Shown here in pieces: positions 16,038-23,799 of a stretch of 58,625 nt of DNA (position 1 is the stretch's first letter; each line of letters starts with the position of its first letter). Origin of the DNA: an uncultured Lachnospira sp. (GTDB lineage Bacteria; Bacillota; Clostridia; Lachnospirales; Lachnospiraceae); the NCBI GenBank assembly GCA_946186125.1, contig CAMHLZ010000019.1:1-58625 (forward strand), read 5' to 3'. The notes under the pieces are model-generated. The model was not told the origin of the DNA. It was given only the letters and a program-made list of their open reading frames with translations, and searched no databases. A program made the translations under genes and the position numbers.

Positions 16038-17021
16038 ATGGGAATTTATAATTCTATTACTGAACTTGTAGGAAAAACACCTTTACTTAAGTTAAATGGT
16101 TTTCAGAAAGAAAATGATATAAAAGCAAACATTATCGGAAAATTAGAGTACTTTAATCCGAACCAGAGCGTAAAAGACCGTATCGCGTTAGCAATGATCG
16201 AGGACGCTGAAAATAAAGGTTTATTAAAACCTGGGGATACAATTGTTGAGACTACCAGTGGAAATACAGGTATTGGTCTTGCAGCTATAGCTGCTTCAAA
16301 AGGATATCCGTTCAGAGTTTATATTCAGGATCAGGTAAGTGAAGAAAGATTTAAGGTTATAAAAGCTTTTGGAGGTAAGACAATAAAACTTACAGAAGAG
16401 CCGGCAATAGCGAAAACTTTAAATGAAACAAATGGTGATTTTGTTGCAGCAATTAAGAGTTTGAAAGAGGAGGTATTAGACAAAGAGGAAAATGTTTTCT
16501 TTGTTGATCAATGTTCAAATCCTGCAAATCCTGCTGTACATAAGAAAACAACAGGTCCGGAAATATGGGAAGATACAGAAGGAAAAGTTGACATATTAGT
16601 AGCATGTGCAGGAACAGGCGGAACAATTTCAGGAACAGGAGCTTATTTAAAAGAAAAGAATCCTGATATTAAGATAGTAGGCGTCCAGCCGGGACCTAAT
16701 TCACTTCCAAGTGATGAGATTCCTCAGCCGGAGAATGAAATAACAGGAGTACATCCTTTTGTAGGAGTAGCTGATAATCTGATACCTTCAACTCTTGATA
16801 GAAATATATATGATGAATATATTGCAGTTGAAGCCTTGGATGCATATGAGGCAGCGCGTCAGGTAGCAAAGACGGATGGAATATTAGTTGGAGAATCGTC
16901 CGGTGCTGCACTCTTTGCAGCAAAAACTCTTGCTGAAAAAGAAGAAAATAAAGGAAAGAATATTGTAGTAATATTCCCGGATACGGGACTTAGATATCTT
17001 TCTACAGGACTATTTGATTAG
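16038..17021 (+). CDS. Divergent cysteine synthase-like PLP enzyme between nifH-like and nifD-like genes
   Basis: A 327-residue member of the cysteine synthase family, with PLP lysine K46 and TSGNTG. It differs from the operon's first CysK: NPNQSVKDR replaces NPAGSVKDR, an insertion of about 14 residues precedes FVDQCSNPANP, and VHPFVGVADN replaces the [10 protein letters not shown] motif that shapes the acceptor site and the serine acetyltransferase contact. It may therefore use a different sulfur donor (a thiol rather than sulfide) or another activated acceptor. It is 18 bp after nifH-like and 11 bp before nifD-like, so it is built into the reductase operon. An exact reaction cannot be given. 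Confidence 0.9.
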   Translation: MGIYNSITELVGKTPLLKLNGFQKENDIKANIIGKLEYFNPNQSVKDRIALAMIEDAENKGLLKPGDTIVETTSGNTGIGLAAIAASKGYPFRVYIQDQVSEERFKVIKAFGGKTIKLTEEPAIAKTLNETNGDFVAAIKSLKEEVLDKEENVFFVDQCSNPANPAVHKKTTGPEIWEDTEGKVDILVACAGTGGTISGTGAYLKEKNPDIKIVGVQPGPNSLPSDEIPQPENEITGVHPFVGVADNLIPSTLDRNIYDEYIAVEALDAYEAARQVAKTDGILVGESSGAALFAAKTLAEKEENKGKNIVVIFPDTGLRYLSTGLFD

Positions 17022-17032
17022 GAGGTCTTAAA

Positions 17033-18499
17033 ATGGCTATAAATACAAGTAATTCTAATGTAGCTACAAGAGAAAACCGTATAGGTTCTATCACGGGATA
17101 TGTTGGAACATTAAAAGATCTGGCATCAAAAAGTGAATGCGGAACATTAAAAGGTTGTGCCAGATGTTTTTCACAGTCAAGTACATGTTTGTCAATGTGC
17201 GGGCTTAGTCAGCTTGCAGGAATCAGAGACGTGGCAATTATTCACCACGGACCTGCAGGATGTTCCGTTACAAGTGCAGGTTCATATTATATGTCAAGAG
17301 TAATGGCAAAGAAGAGAGGAGTTACAAGTAGTACTGTATATGTAGGAACAGATATGAACGAAAATGATACTATTTTTGGTTCAACGGCAACACTTAGAGA
17401 AGTTATTCTTGAAGTAAATAAAAGATATTCTCCTAAGGCGATTTTTGTATCAAGCTCATGTGCTACGGGTATAATAGGTGAGGATATTGATAGTATAGTT
17501 GATGATGTAAGAGAAGAGGTAGGAGTACCAATTGTTGCTGTTCATTGTGAAGGATTTAAGTCAAGAATATGGGCTACGGGATTTGATATTTCGGATCATG
17601 CGGTTTTACAGGGAATTGTACAGCCGCCAAGAGAAGGTGTAAAGACTAACAAGATAAATTTTAAGAATTTCTTTGAGAGTGCAAGACCTGAAATAATAGA
17701 AATGTTTAAGCAGTTTGATCTTGATCCGGTGTTCTTATATTGTAATTCAACAGTTGAAGAATTATCACATCTTTCTGAAAGTATTGCAACAACATGTATT
17801 TGTGGTACACTTGGAAATTACCTAGGAAATGCGTTGGAGGAACAGTATGGGGTTCCTTATGTAAGAAGTATTAACCAGTGTGGTATAGTCGGATTTGAAA
17901 CATGGTTAAGGGAAATAGGAAAAGTCACCGGAAGAAGTGAAAAGATTGAGAAATATATTGAAGAACAACGTGCAATTTATATTCCGCAGATTGAAGAAAT
18001 AAAGAAAGAATTGAAAGGACTTACGGCAGTTCTTGGAATGGGACCGGGATATACATTTGAGGTTTCACGAGTTTTAGATGAACTTGGTATTAAAGTTGTG
18101 TGGGCACTTGCATGGCATTATGACAAAAAATATGAAGATGGCAATGTTCCGCCATCAATGAAATATCTGCTGGATAATGACATTGACTTTGAGGCCAGTG
18201 TAGCTGATCAGCAGAATTACGAAGTTATGAATATTTTGAATAAATATAAGCCGGATATGTATCTTTCAAGACATCCGGGTTCAACAGTATGGGCGATAAA
18301 AAATGGGACACCTGCAATTTATGTTGCAGATGAGTATATGATTTTCGGATATAAACATACTTTAGAATTTGCAAAGACAATCGTTGATGCGATTAAAAAT
18401 AGAAGTTTTGAGGAAAATCTTGCAAAACGTTCAAAATTACCATACACAGATTGGTGGTATAAGCAGAACGTTGATACATTTTTAGAAGAGGTGAAGTAG
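17033..18499 (+). CDS. NifD-like catalytic subunit of a nitrogenase-like reductase
   Basis: A 488-residue NifD/oxidoreductase component 1 protein. P-cluster ligands are C52 or C56 (STCLSMCG), C77 in HHGPAGC and C143 in SSSCATGIIGED. Aligned by eye with NifD, C257 in ATTCICGTLGNYL falls exactly where the cofactor ligand Cys275 lies, counted to the following YGVPY/YGIPW. The other ligand, His442, aligns with A432-D433 in AIYVADEY; the nearest histidine is H442 in GYKHTLEF. The N-terminus is cysteine-rich (C36, C42, C45, C52, C56). It forms a heterotetramer with the next gene product. The cofactor site thus resembles nitrogenase but is not identical. I favour reductive C-S bond cleavage over N2 reduction. 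Confidence 0.93.
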   Translation: MAINTSNSNVATRENRIGSITGYVGTLKDLASKSECGTLKGCARCFSQSSTCLSMCGLSQLAGIRDVAIIHHGPAGCSVTSAGSYYMSRVMAKKRGVTSSTVYVGTDMNENDTIFGSTATLREVILEVNKRYSPKAIFVSSSCATGIIGEDIDSIVDDVREEVGVPIVAVHCEGFKSRIWATGFDISDHAVLQGIVQPPREGVKTNKINFKNFFESARPEIIEMFKQFDLDPVFLYCNSTVEELSHLSESIATTCICGTLGNYLGNALEEQYGVPYVRSINQCGIVGFETWLREIGKVTGRSEKIEKYIEEQRAIYIPQIEEIKKELKGLTAVLGMGPGYTFEVSRVLDELGIKVVWALAWHYDKKYEDGNVPPSMKYLLDNDIDFEASVADQQNYEVMNILNKYKPDMYLSRHPGSTVWAIKNGTPAIYVADEYMIFGYKHTLEFAKTIVDAIKNRSFEENLAKRSKLPYTDWWYKQNVDTFLEEVK

Positions 18500-18500
18500 A

Positions 18501-19799
18501 ATGGCGAAATTATTAGATAAACAAAGATATAAATGTGCATTGGGAGCAATGCAGTCTGTTCAGGCAATTACCAGAGCTTTGCCGATACTTCATTCAGGTC
18601 CGGGTTGTGCACAGAAATTATCTGAATCTATAGGTAGTTCGGGATATTTCTCACCAAATATTTTTCCATGTACAAGTATTAATGAAAAAGACGTTGTGTT
18701 TGGTGGTGTTAAGAAATTAAATTCAACAATTGAAAATGCACTCAAGGTTGTTGATGCGGATTTGTATGTTGTATTGACCGGTTGTATTCCTGAGATTGTA
18801 GGTGATGATTCAGGTGAAGTAGTATCAAGATTTGAAGATTCTGATAAACCGGTAATCTATGCCCCTACGGCCGGATTTAAGGGAAATAACTATAAAGGAC
18901 ATGAGCAGGTAGTTGATGCTATTGTAGAACAATACCTTAAGAAATCAGAGAAAAAGCAGAAGGGGTTAGTTAATATATGGGCAGATGTTCCTTATCAGGA
19001 TTTATTCTGGTTGGGAAACTTAAGAGAGTTAGAAAAGCTTGTTAGTGAGTTGGGATTGATTCCTAATACTATATTTGGATACAACAGAGGAATTGAAAAC
19101 ATTAATAAGATTCCTGAGGCTGAATTTAATTTACTGGTATCACCTTGGGTAGGACTCAATAATATGAAGAAGATGGAGAGAAAACTTGGTATCCCTTATC
19201 TTCATTATAAGACTCTTCCGATAGGGGCAACAGAGACCGGTAAATTCTTAAGAGAGGTTGGAAAGTTTGCCGGAGTAGATGAACAGAAGGTAGAAAATGT
19301 TATAAAAGAACATGAGGATTATTATTACTATCTTATAGAAAGATATGCGGATCTTTTCCTCGAAAACAGAGTTATTAATAAGCAGTTTACCTTAGTTGCG
19401 GATGCTCAATATGCACTTGGTATAACAAAATTTCTTGCAAATGATCTTGGACTCGTACCTGCTAAGCAGTTTGTCGTTGATGATACACCAAAGAACAGGC
19501 GTGAGGAAATCACGGCAGAGTTTAAAAACCTTAACTTCGGTTTAGAAGCAGAAGTGTCTTTTGAGACTGACGGCTATAAAATACATGAAGAAATAAAAAA
19601 CCATGATTATCATGGATATCCGCTCATACTTGGGGGGTATTATGAGAAAGAGCTTACGGAGAGCCTTAAAGGTAATTTTTTAAATATTTCGTATCCTGTA
19701 CAGGATAAGGTAGTACTTGATGATTCTTATGTTGGTTATACAGGAGGAATTCGCCTTATAGAAGATATTTATACAGTGGCTGTTCAAAGATTTAATTAA
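18501..19799 (+). CDS. NifK-like subunit of a nitrogenase-like reductase
   Basis: A 432-residue NifK/oxidoreductase component 1 protein that completes the P-cluster. The three expected cysteines are present: C12 in YKCALGAMQSV, C36 in HSGPGC and C95 in LTGCIPEIVGDD. It lacks the long N-terminal extension of Mo-nitrogenase NifK, as in other nitrogenase-like families. The start lies 1 bp after the NifD stop, so the subunits are translationally coupled. No second DK-like pair (nifEN) is present, so this pair must take its cofactor from NifB directly. A palindromic repeat element lies between it and the following gene. Confidence 0.94.
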   Translation: MAKLLDKQRYKCALGAMQSVQAITRALPILHSGPGCAQKLSESIGSSGYFSPNIFPCTSINEKDVVFGGVKKLNSTIENALKVVDADLYVVLTGCIPEIVGDDSGEVVSRFEDSDKPVIYAPTAGFKGNNYKGHEQVVDAIVEQYLKKSEKKQKGLVNIWADVPYQDLFWLGNLRELEKLVSELGLIPNTIFGYNRGIENINKIPEAEFNLLVSPWVGLNNMKKMERKLGIPYLHYKTLPIGATETGKFLREVGKFAGVDEQKVENVIKEHEDYYYYLIERYADLFLENRVINKQFTLVADAQYALGITKFLANDLGLVPAKQFVVDDTPKNRREEITAEFKNLNFGLEAEVSFETDGYKIHEEIKNHDYHGYPLILGGYYEKELTESLKGNFLNISYPVQDKVVLDDSYVGYTGGIRLIEDIYTVAVQRFN

Positions 19800-19802
19800 A
19801 AA

Positions 19803-19883
19803 AATGGGAGATAGTGTAGAAAATCATATTGATATATGATTTTTTACACGTCAATTTGTGATACCTGCGGAATGGAGGATTAG
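19803..19883. repeat. Palindromic repeat element (short copy)
   Basis: GTGTAGAAAATCATAT (19814-19829) and ATATGATTTTTTACAC (19834-19849) form a 16-bp stem with one G-T pair and a TGAT loop. CAATTTGTG and CTGCGGAATGGAGG follow. It matches the element at 3845-3996, but the internal 80 bp carrying the two extra hairpins is missing. AATGGGAGATA at the left and AATGGAGGATT at the right are approximate direct repeats. Its right end supplies the RBS of the next gene. Confidence 0.75.
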
Positions 19884-19884
19884 A

Positions 19885-20310
19885 ATGGCATATAAGATAG
19901 CAGTTGGATCATCTGATAGCGTTAATGTTGATTTGAAATTTGGTGAAGTAGAAAGTTTTTTGATTTATGAGGTGACTGACAAAGTAGAGTTAGTCGAAAG
20001 AAGGGCTGCCACACAAAAACATTCTGACAGTAATGTTTCGTGTGGCAGTGAGAGCTGCAAGCCATCATCATGCGGTGGAAATGGTGGAGGTTGTGGGGGA
20101 GCTGATGGGGTTATAGCCAAAGTTTCGCTGATAGATGATTGCAGATGCGTTATTTGTAAAAAAATTGGATTTCAGGCACAAAAACAGTTTGAGAAAAAGG
20201 CCATTTCTGTATTTGATATTGAGATTCCTATTGATGAAGCTTTGAAAAAGATTACATCTTATTATGATAAGATTGATAATCACAAGTCACTGCGGGATGG
20301 AGGGTTATAA
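19885..20310 (+). CDS. Cysteine-rich NifX-like protein
   Basis: A 141-residue relative of the NifX/NifB-C family. It starts MAYKIAVGSSDSVNVDLKFGEVESFLIY, as in NifX, but the middle is replaced by a glycine- and cysteine-rich loop with C53, C58, C63 and C70, and DDCRCVICKKIGFQAQ adds C86, C88 and C91. Seven cysteines in 40 residues could bind an Fe-S cluster, NifB-co or a persulfide. The ATG at 19885 follows GGAGG supplied by the repeat element; an in-frame GTG at 19858 is inside the repeat and unlikely. It could be a cofactor insertase or a sulfur carrier for the reductase. This is inference. Confidence 0.82.
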   Translation: MAYKIAVGSSDSVNVDLKFGEVESFLIYEVTDKVELVERRAATQKHSDSNVSCGSESCKPSSCGGNGGGCGGADGVIAKVSLIDDCRCVICKKIGFQAQKQFEKKAISVFDIEIPIDEALKKITSYYDKIDNHKSLRDGGL

Positions 20311-20331
20311 TAAAGAAATGGAGAAAAGTAT

Positions 20332-21480
20332 ATGGAAAGAGGAAATAATACAAAATGTTTACATTTAGAAAATGACGAAGATTGTAATCATTATGGAGCT
20401 ATAAGTTACCCGATATACCAGACTGCAACATATGCACATCCATGTGTTGGTCAAAGCACCGGATATGATTACAGCAGACTCCAAAATCCTACAAGAGAAC
20501 ATCTTGAAAAATATGTAGCACAGTTAGAAGGAGGAAAAGAAGCCTTTGCATTAGCAACTGGTATGGCTGCAATTACTTTATTGTTTGAAATATTTAATCC
20601 GGGAGATCACATCATAGCTGAAGCCGATTTGTATGGTGGAAGCATAAGATTATTCGATAATGTTTCTAGAAAAAACGGGTACGATTTCACATTTCTAAAT
20701 TGTGCCGGGGAAGATATAGAAAAATATATAAAAGAAAATACTAAGGCAATTTATTTAGAGACACCTACAAATCCTATGATGAATGTATCTGATATAGTAG
20801 CTGTTGCAAAAATTGCGAAAAAACATAATCTTATTTTGATTGTTGATAATACATTTTTATCTCCATATTTTCAAAATCCACTGAAACTTGGAGCAGATGT
20901 AGTGATTCACAGTGGAACTAAATTTCTTGGAGGACACAATGACACGCTTGCCGGATTTATAGTATCTGATAATGAAGCTGTCATAGAAAAGCTTAGATTT
21001 CTTATAAAGACAACAGGTGCGGGACTTGCTCCATTTGATTCGTGGCTGATGTTGAGAGGAATTAAAACACTTGGAGTAAGAATGGAGAGAGCAGAGAAAA
21101 ATGCTCTTGAAATAGCAAAATGGCTTAAGAAACAAAAACATGTTACTAAAGTATATTATCCGGGACTTCCTGAACATCCGGGATATGAGGTAATGAAAAA
21201 CCAGGCAAAAGGTTTTGGTTCTATGATTACTTTTAATATGGATTCCGATGCTAATGCTTTGAAAATTCTTAAAGAGGTAAAACTGATAAAATTTGCAGAA
21301 AGTCTTGGAGGAGTTGAAACTTTGATTACATATCCGACAACTCAGACACATGCTGATGTTCCGGAAGAAATAAGACTTAAAAATGGAATTACAGGTAGTA
21401 CTTTAAGACTTTCTACAGGTATTGAAGATGTTGATGATCTTATAGCAGAATTTGAAGAGGTATTTGCACAACTACAGTAG
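20332..21480 (+). CDS. Cystathionine gamma-synthase/lyase or O-acetylhomoserine sulfhydrylase-type PLP enzyme
   Basis: A 382-residue Cys/Met-metabolism PLP enzyme. YDYSRLQNPTREHLE binds the phosphate of the neighbouring subunit's PLP, D172 is in VDNTF, the PLP lysine is K197 in SGTKFLGGHND, and the C-terminus has LRLSTGIEDVDDLIAEFE. The family includes cystathionine gamma-synthase, cystathionine gamma-lyase, methionine gamma-lyase and O-acetylhomoserine sulfhydrylase, which cannot be told apart safely by eye. In this operon it would either join cysteine to an activated homoserine or, if a sulfhydrylase, trap methanethiol as methionine. Next gene follows after 14 bp. Confidence 0.92.
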   Translation: MERGNNTKCLHLENDEDCNHYGAISYPIYQTATYAHPCVGQSTGYDYSRLQNPTREHLEKYVAQLEGGKEAFALATGMAAITLLFEIFNPGDHIIAEADLYGGSIRLFDNVSRKNGYDFTFLNCAGEDIEKYIKENTKAIYLETPTNPMMNVSDIVAVAKIAKKHNLILIVDNTFLSPYFQNPLKLGADVVIHSGTKFLGGHNDTLAGFIVSDNEAVIEKLRFLIKTTGAGLAPFDSWLMLRGIKTLGVRMERAEKNALEIAKWLKKQKHVTKVYYPGLPEHPGYEVMKNQAKGFGSMITFNMDSDANALKILKEVKLIKFAESLGGVETLITYPTTQTHADVPEEIRLKNGITGSTLRLSTGIEDVDDLIAEFEEVFAQLQ

Positions 21481-21494
21481 TGAGGTGATGTAAT

Positions 21495-22688
21495 ATGGCA
21501 GAAAGAAATTTGGATTTCGATTTAATAGTAGAAAGAAGGGGCACAAAAAGTTTAAAATATGACTTCGCAACCCGGAGAGGATATCCGGAAGATGTACTGC
21601 CATTGTGGGTCGCAGATATGGATTTTAAAACATCATCTTATATCGAAGATGCGCTTAAAGAAATTGTTTCCCATAATATATATGGTTATACAAATATCAG
21701 GGAAGGAGACGGTTTTTTTGAGGCAGTAGCAGGATGGATGAGAAAACACCATGAATGGGAAGTGCGGCAGGACTGGCATTTTGTAACACCGGGGGTATGC
21801 TTTGCCATTGCATGTGCCATAAAAGCCTATACTGACATTGGTGATTCAGTTATAATCCAGCAACCGGTTTATTATCCTTTTAGAAATTTGATAATTCATA
21901 ATCAAAGAAAGATTGTCAGCAACGATTTAGTATATGACGGTGAAGGGCATTATTCTATTGATTTTGATGATTTTGAAAAAAAGATAGCAGATAATAATGT
22001 AAAGCTGTTTATACTATGTAATCCGCATAATCCGGTTGGAAGGGTATGGACGAAAGATGAGCTTCTGAGGCTTGGAGAAATATGTAAGAAGCATAACGTT
22101 ATAGTTTTTAGTGATGAAATACATTTTGATTTCATATGGAAAGGAAATCATACTATTTTTCAGGAAGTCAAACCGGATTTTAGAAAATTTACGGTTACTG
22201 CAACTGCACCAACTAAGACATTCAATATTGCAGGACTGCAGCAATCGAACATCTTTATACCTGATACTGAACTGAAAAACAAATTTATTCTTGAGTATTA
22301 TTCAACAGGTATGGATGAACCAAATATATTTGGACTGGCTGCTGCACAGGCGGCATACAGAAATGGTGATGAATGGTATGAAGCTGCGAAGAGATATATC
22401 AAAAACAATATAGATTTTGCGGATGAATTTATCAGGAAAAATATTCCGGGAGTAAGGCTTGTACCGACGGAGGGGACATATTTAATATGGCTGGATTTTA
22501 ATGGAACAAAAATTCCGCATAAAGAATTAGATAATCTGATAGTTAATAAGGCAAAATTATGGTTAGACAGTGGAAAAATATTTGGAAAAACAGGAGATGG
22601 ATTTCAAAGAATAAATGTAGCTTGTCCAAGAAGTATTTTGGAAGAGGCTCTTAAAAGAATACAATTAGTTTTAAAATGCGAGCGGTAG
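21495..22688 (+). CDS. PatB/MalY-type cystathionine beta-lyase (C-S lyase)
   Basis: A 397-residue class I/II aminotransferase-fold PLP enzyme of the MalY/PatB group, which cleaves cystathionine to homocysteine, pyruvate and ammonia and can act on other cysteine S-conjugates. Features are LPLWVADMDF near residue 37, NPHNPVGRVW (176-185), SDEIHFDF (206-213) and the PLP lysine K241 in APTKTFNIAGLQ. It is the last gene of the operon; its stop codon lies inside a terminator stem. With the preceding gene it completes the transsulfuration route from cysteine to homocysteine, or it may release thiols from imported S-conjugates. Confidence 0.93.
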   Translation: MAERNLDFDLIVERRGTKSLKYDFATRRGYPEDVLPLWVADMDFKTSSYIEDALKEIVSHNIYGYTNIREGDGFFEAVAGWMRKHHEWEVRQDWHFVTPGVCFAIACAIKAYTDIGDSVIIQQPVYYPFRNLIIHNQRKIVSNDLVYDGEGHYSIDFDDFEKKIADNNVKLFILCNPHNPVGRVWTKDELLRLGEICKKHNVIVFSDEIHFDFIWKGNHTIFQEVKPDFRKFTVTATAPTKTFNIAGLQQSNIFIPDTELKNKFILEYYSTGMDEPNIFGLAAAQAAYRNGDEWYEAAKRYIKNNIDFADEFIRKNIPGVRLVPTEGTYLIWLDFNGTKIPHKELDNLIVNKAKLWLDSGKIFGKTGDGFQRINVACPRSILEEALKRIQLVLKCER

Positions 22689-22710
22689 AAGGTGATTCTG
22701 CCGCTTTTTT
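22681..22710 (+). terminator. Terminator of the nif-like sulfur operon
   Basis: AGCGGTAGAA (22681-22690) pairs with TTCTGCCGCT (22696-22705), one G-T pair, with a GGTGA loop and then TTTTT. The stem includes the stop codon of the C-S lyase gene. Confidence 0.88.
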
Positions 22711-22955
22711 GTTGACATTTACTAAAAAATAGACGAAAATAAAGAGATACAGAGTAATTTCTTTGGTGAAAATCCGGGTGATCATGGTGGAATAACGAAT
22801 AAACTTGTGTGTTGCTCTGATTACCCAAGTAAATTATTTGATACTCAAAAGAGACAAAACAGCGTGGAGCTGAATTAATCACAATACATTCTGACAGCAG
22901 TTGGGATTTAAAACAAATTCCGCTTGATTCAATTGCATAGTATAAATAATAATGA
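22711..22955 (+). other. Gene-free, apparently structured leader region
   Basis: No gene is seen. CAGAGTAA (about 22752) can pair with TTGCTCTG (about 22812), enclosing TTTC..GAAA and ATC..GAT mini-stems. GGGTGAT can pair with ATTACCC just outside, a possible pseudoknot, and CAGC-GTGGA-GCTG makes a further hairpin. I do not recognise a known riboswitch or T-box. It may be the 5' leader of sufC or a decayed sequence. Confidence 0.35.
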
Positions 22956-22984
22956 TTGCATATTATGCATTAAAATGTTATTAT
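22956..22984 (+). promoter_or_regulatory. Promoter of sufC-sufB
   Basis: TTGCAT (22956-22961), a 17-bp spacer and TATTAT (22979-22984) with TG at 22976-22977. The -35 overlaps a palindrome TGCATA-T-TATGCA, resembling the GCATATAATTGAAAATTATGC near-palindrome upstream of nifS, so both Fe-S operons might share an operator. Tentative. Confidence 0.5.
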
Positions 22985-23040
22985 TTCATAGTCAGAGTAA
23001 ATTTTTTCGTTGATAAATAAAAAAGCGAGGTATATATACA

Positions 23041-23799
23041 ATGCTGGAACTTAAAAATGTATCATTCCAGGTGGAAGAAGATGGTAGTAATATAGAGATA
23101 ATACGAGACATCAGTCTTGTGATTCCAGATAATAAACTTGTAGTTATTACAGGACCAAACGGTGGAGGAAAGTCTACGCTTGCAAGGCTGATTGCCGGAA
23201 TAGAGAAACCGACATCAGGTCAGATTTTACTGGATGGTGAAGACATAACTGAGATGTCTATAACAGACAGAGCCAGAAAAGGTATTGGATTTGCATTTCA
23301 GCAGCCGGTAAGATTTAAGGGAATACAGGTTCTTGACCTTATTCGTCTCGCAACCGGTAAGAATAATCTTTCCACTGCACAGGCATGTGACTATCTTTCA
23401 GCGGTTGGTCTGTGTGCGAGAGAATATATAGACAGGGAATTGAACAGCAGCCTCTCAGGAGGAGAATTAAAGCGAATTGAGATTGCCACGGTTCTTGCTA
23501 AGGCTTCAAGACTTTCAGTGTTTGATGAGCCGGAAGCCGGAATCGATTTGTGGAGTTTTGGAAACCTGATTCAGGTTTTTGAGGGAATGCAAAAGACTAT
23601 AAACGGCAGCTCGATACTCATCATATCCCATCAGGAGAGAATATTAAATATAGCAGATGACGTAATTATATTAAAAGATGGCAGGCTTGCTGCTCATGGC
23701 AAGCGTCAGGAGATTCTTCCTGAATTATTAGATTCAGCTTCAGCTACGATGCCATGCAGACAGAACGGTGTATCGAAAGGAGACGGACAGGAATGTTAA
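23041..23799 (+). CDS. sufC: SufC-like Fe-S assembly ATPase
   Basis: A 252-residue ABC-type ATPase. Walker A is GPNGGGKST (38-46), the signature LSGGELKRIEIATVL, Walker B LSVFDEPEAGIDLWSF and the H-loop ISHQER. The sequence GIDLW..F after Walker B and the pairing with a SufB/D-like gene identify SufC, the soluble ATPase of the SUF Fe-S assembly machine, rather than a transporter ATPase. The pair resembles the minimal SufBC (SMS) systems of anaerobes, with no sufD, sufS or sufU beside it; the NifS/NifU pair at 4.7-6.4 kb could supply sulfur. The stop overlaps the next gene by 7 bp. Confidence 0.92.
   Translation: MLELKNVSFQVEEDGSNIEIIRDISLVIPDNKLVVITGPNGGGKSTLARLIAGIEKPTSGQILLDGEDITEMSITDRARKGIGFAFQQPVRFKGIQVLDLIRLATGKNNLSTAQACDYLSAVGLCAREYIDRELNSSLSGGELKRIEIATVLAKASRLSVFDEPEAGIDLWSFGNLIQVFEGMQKTINGSSILIISHQERILNIADDVIILKDGRLAAHGKRQEILPELLDSASATMPCRQNGVSKGDGQEC

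Noticed and set aside
22711-22955. T-box or SAM riboswitch upstream of sufC
   Set aside because: No T-box antiterminator core (GGGTGGNACCGCG), specifier loop or S-box core could be found; GGTGGAATAACG is only a weak resemblance.
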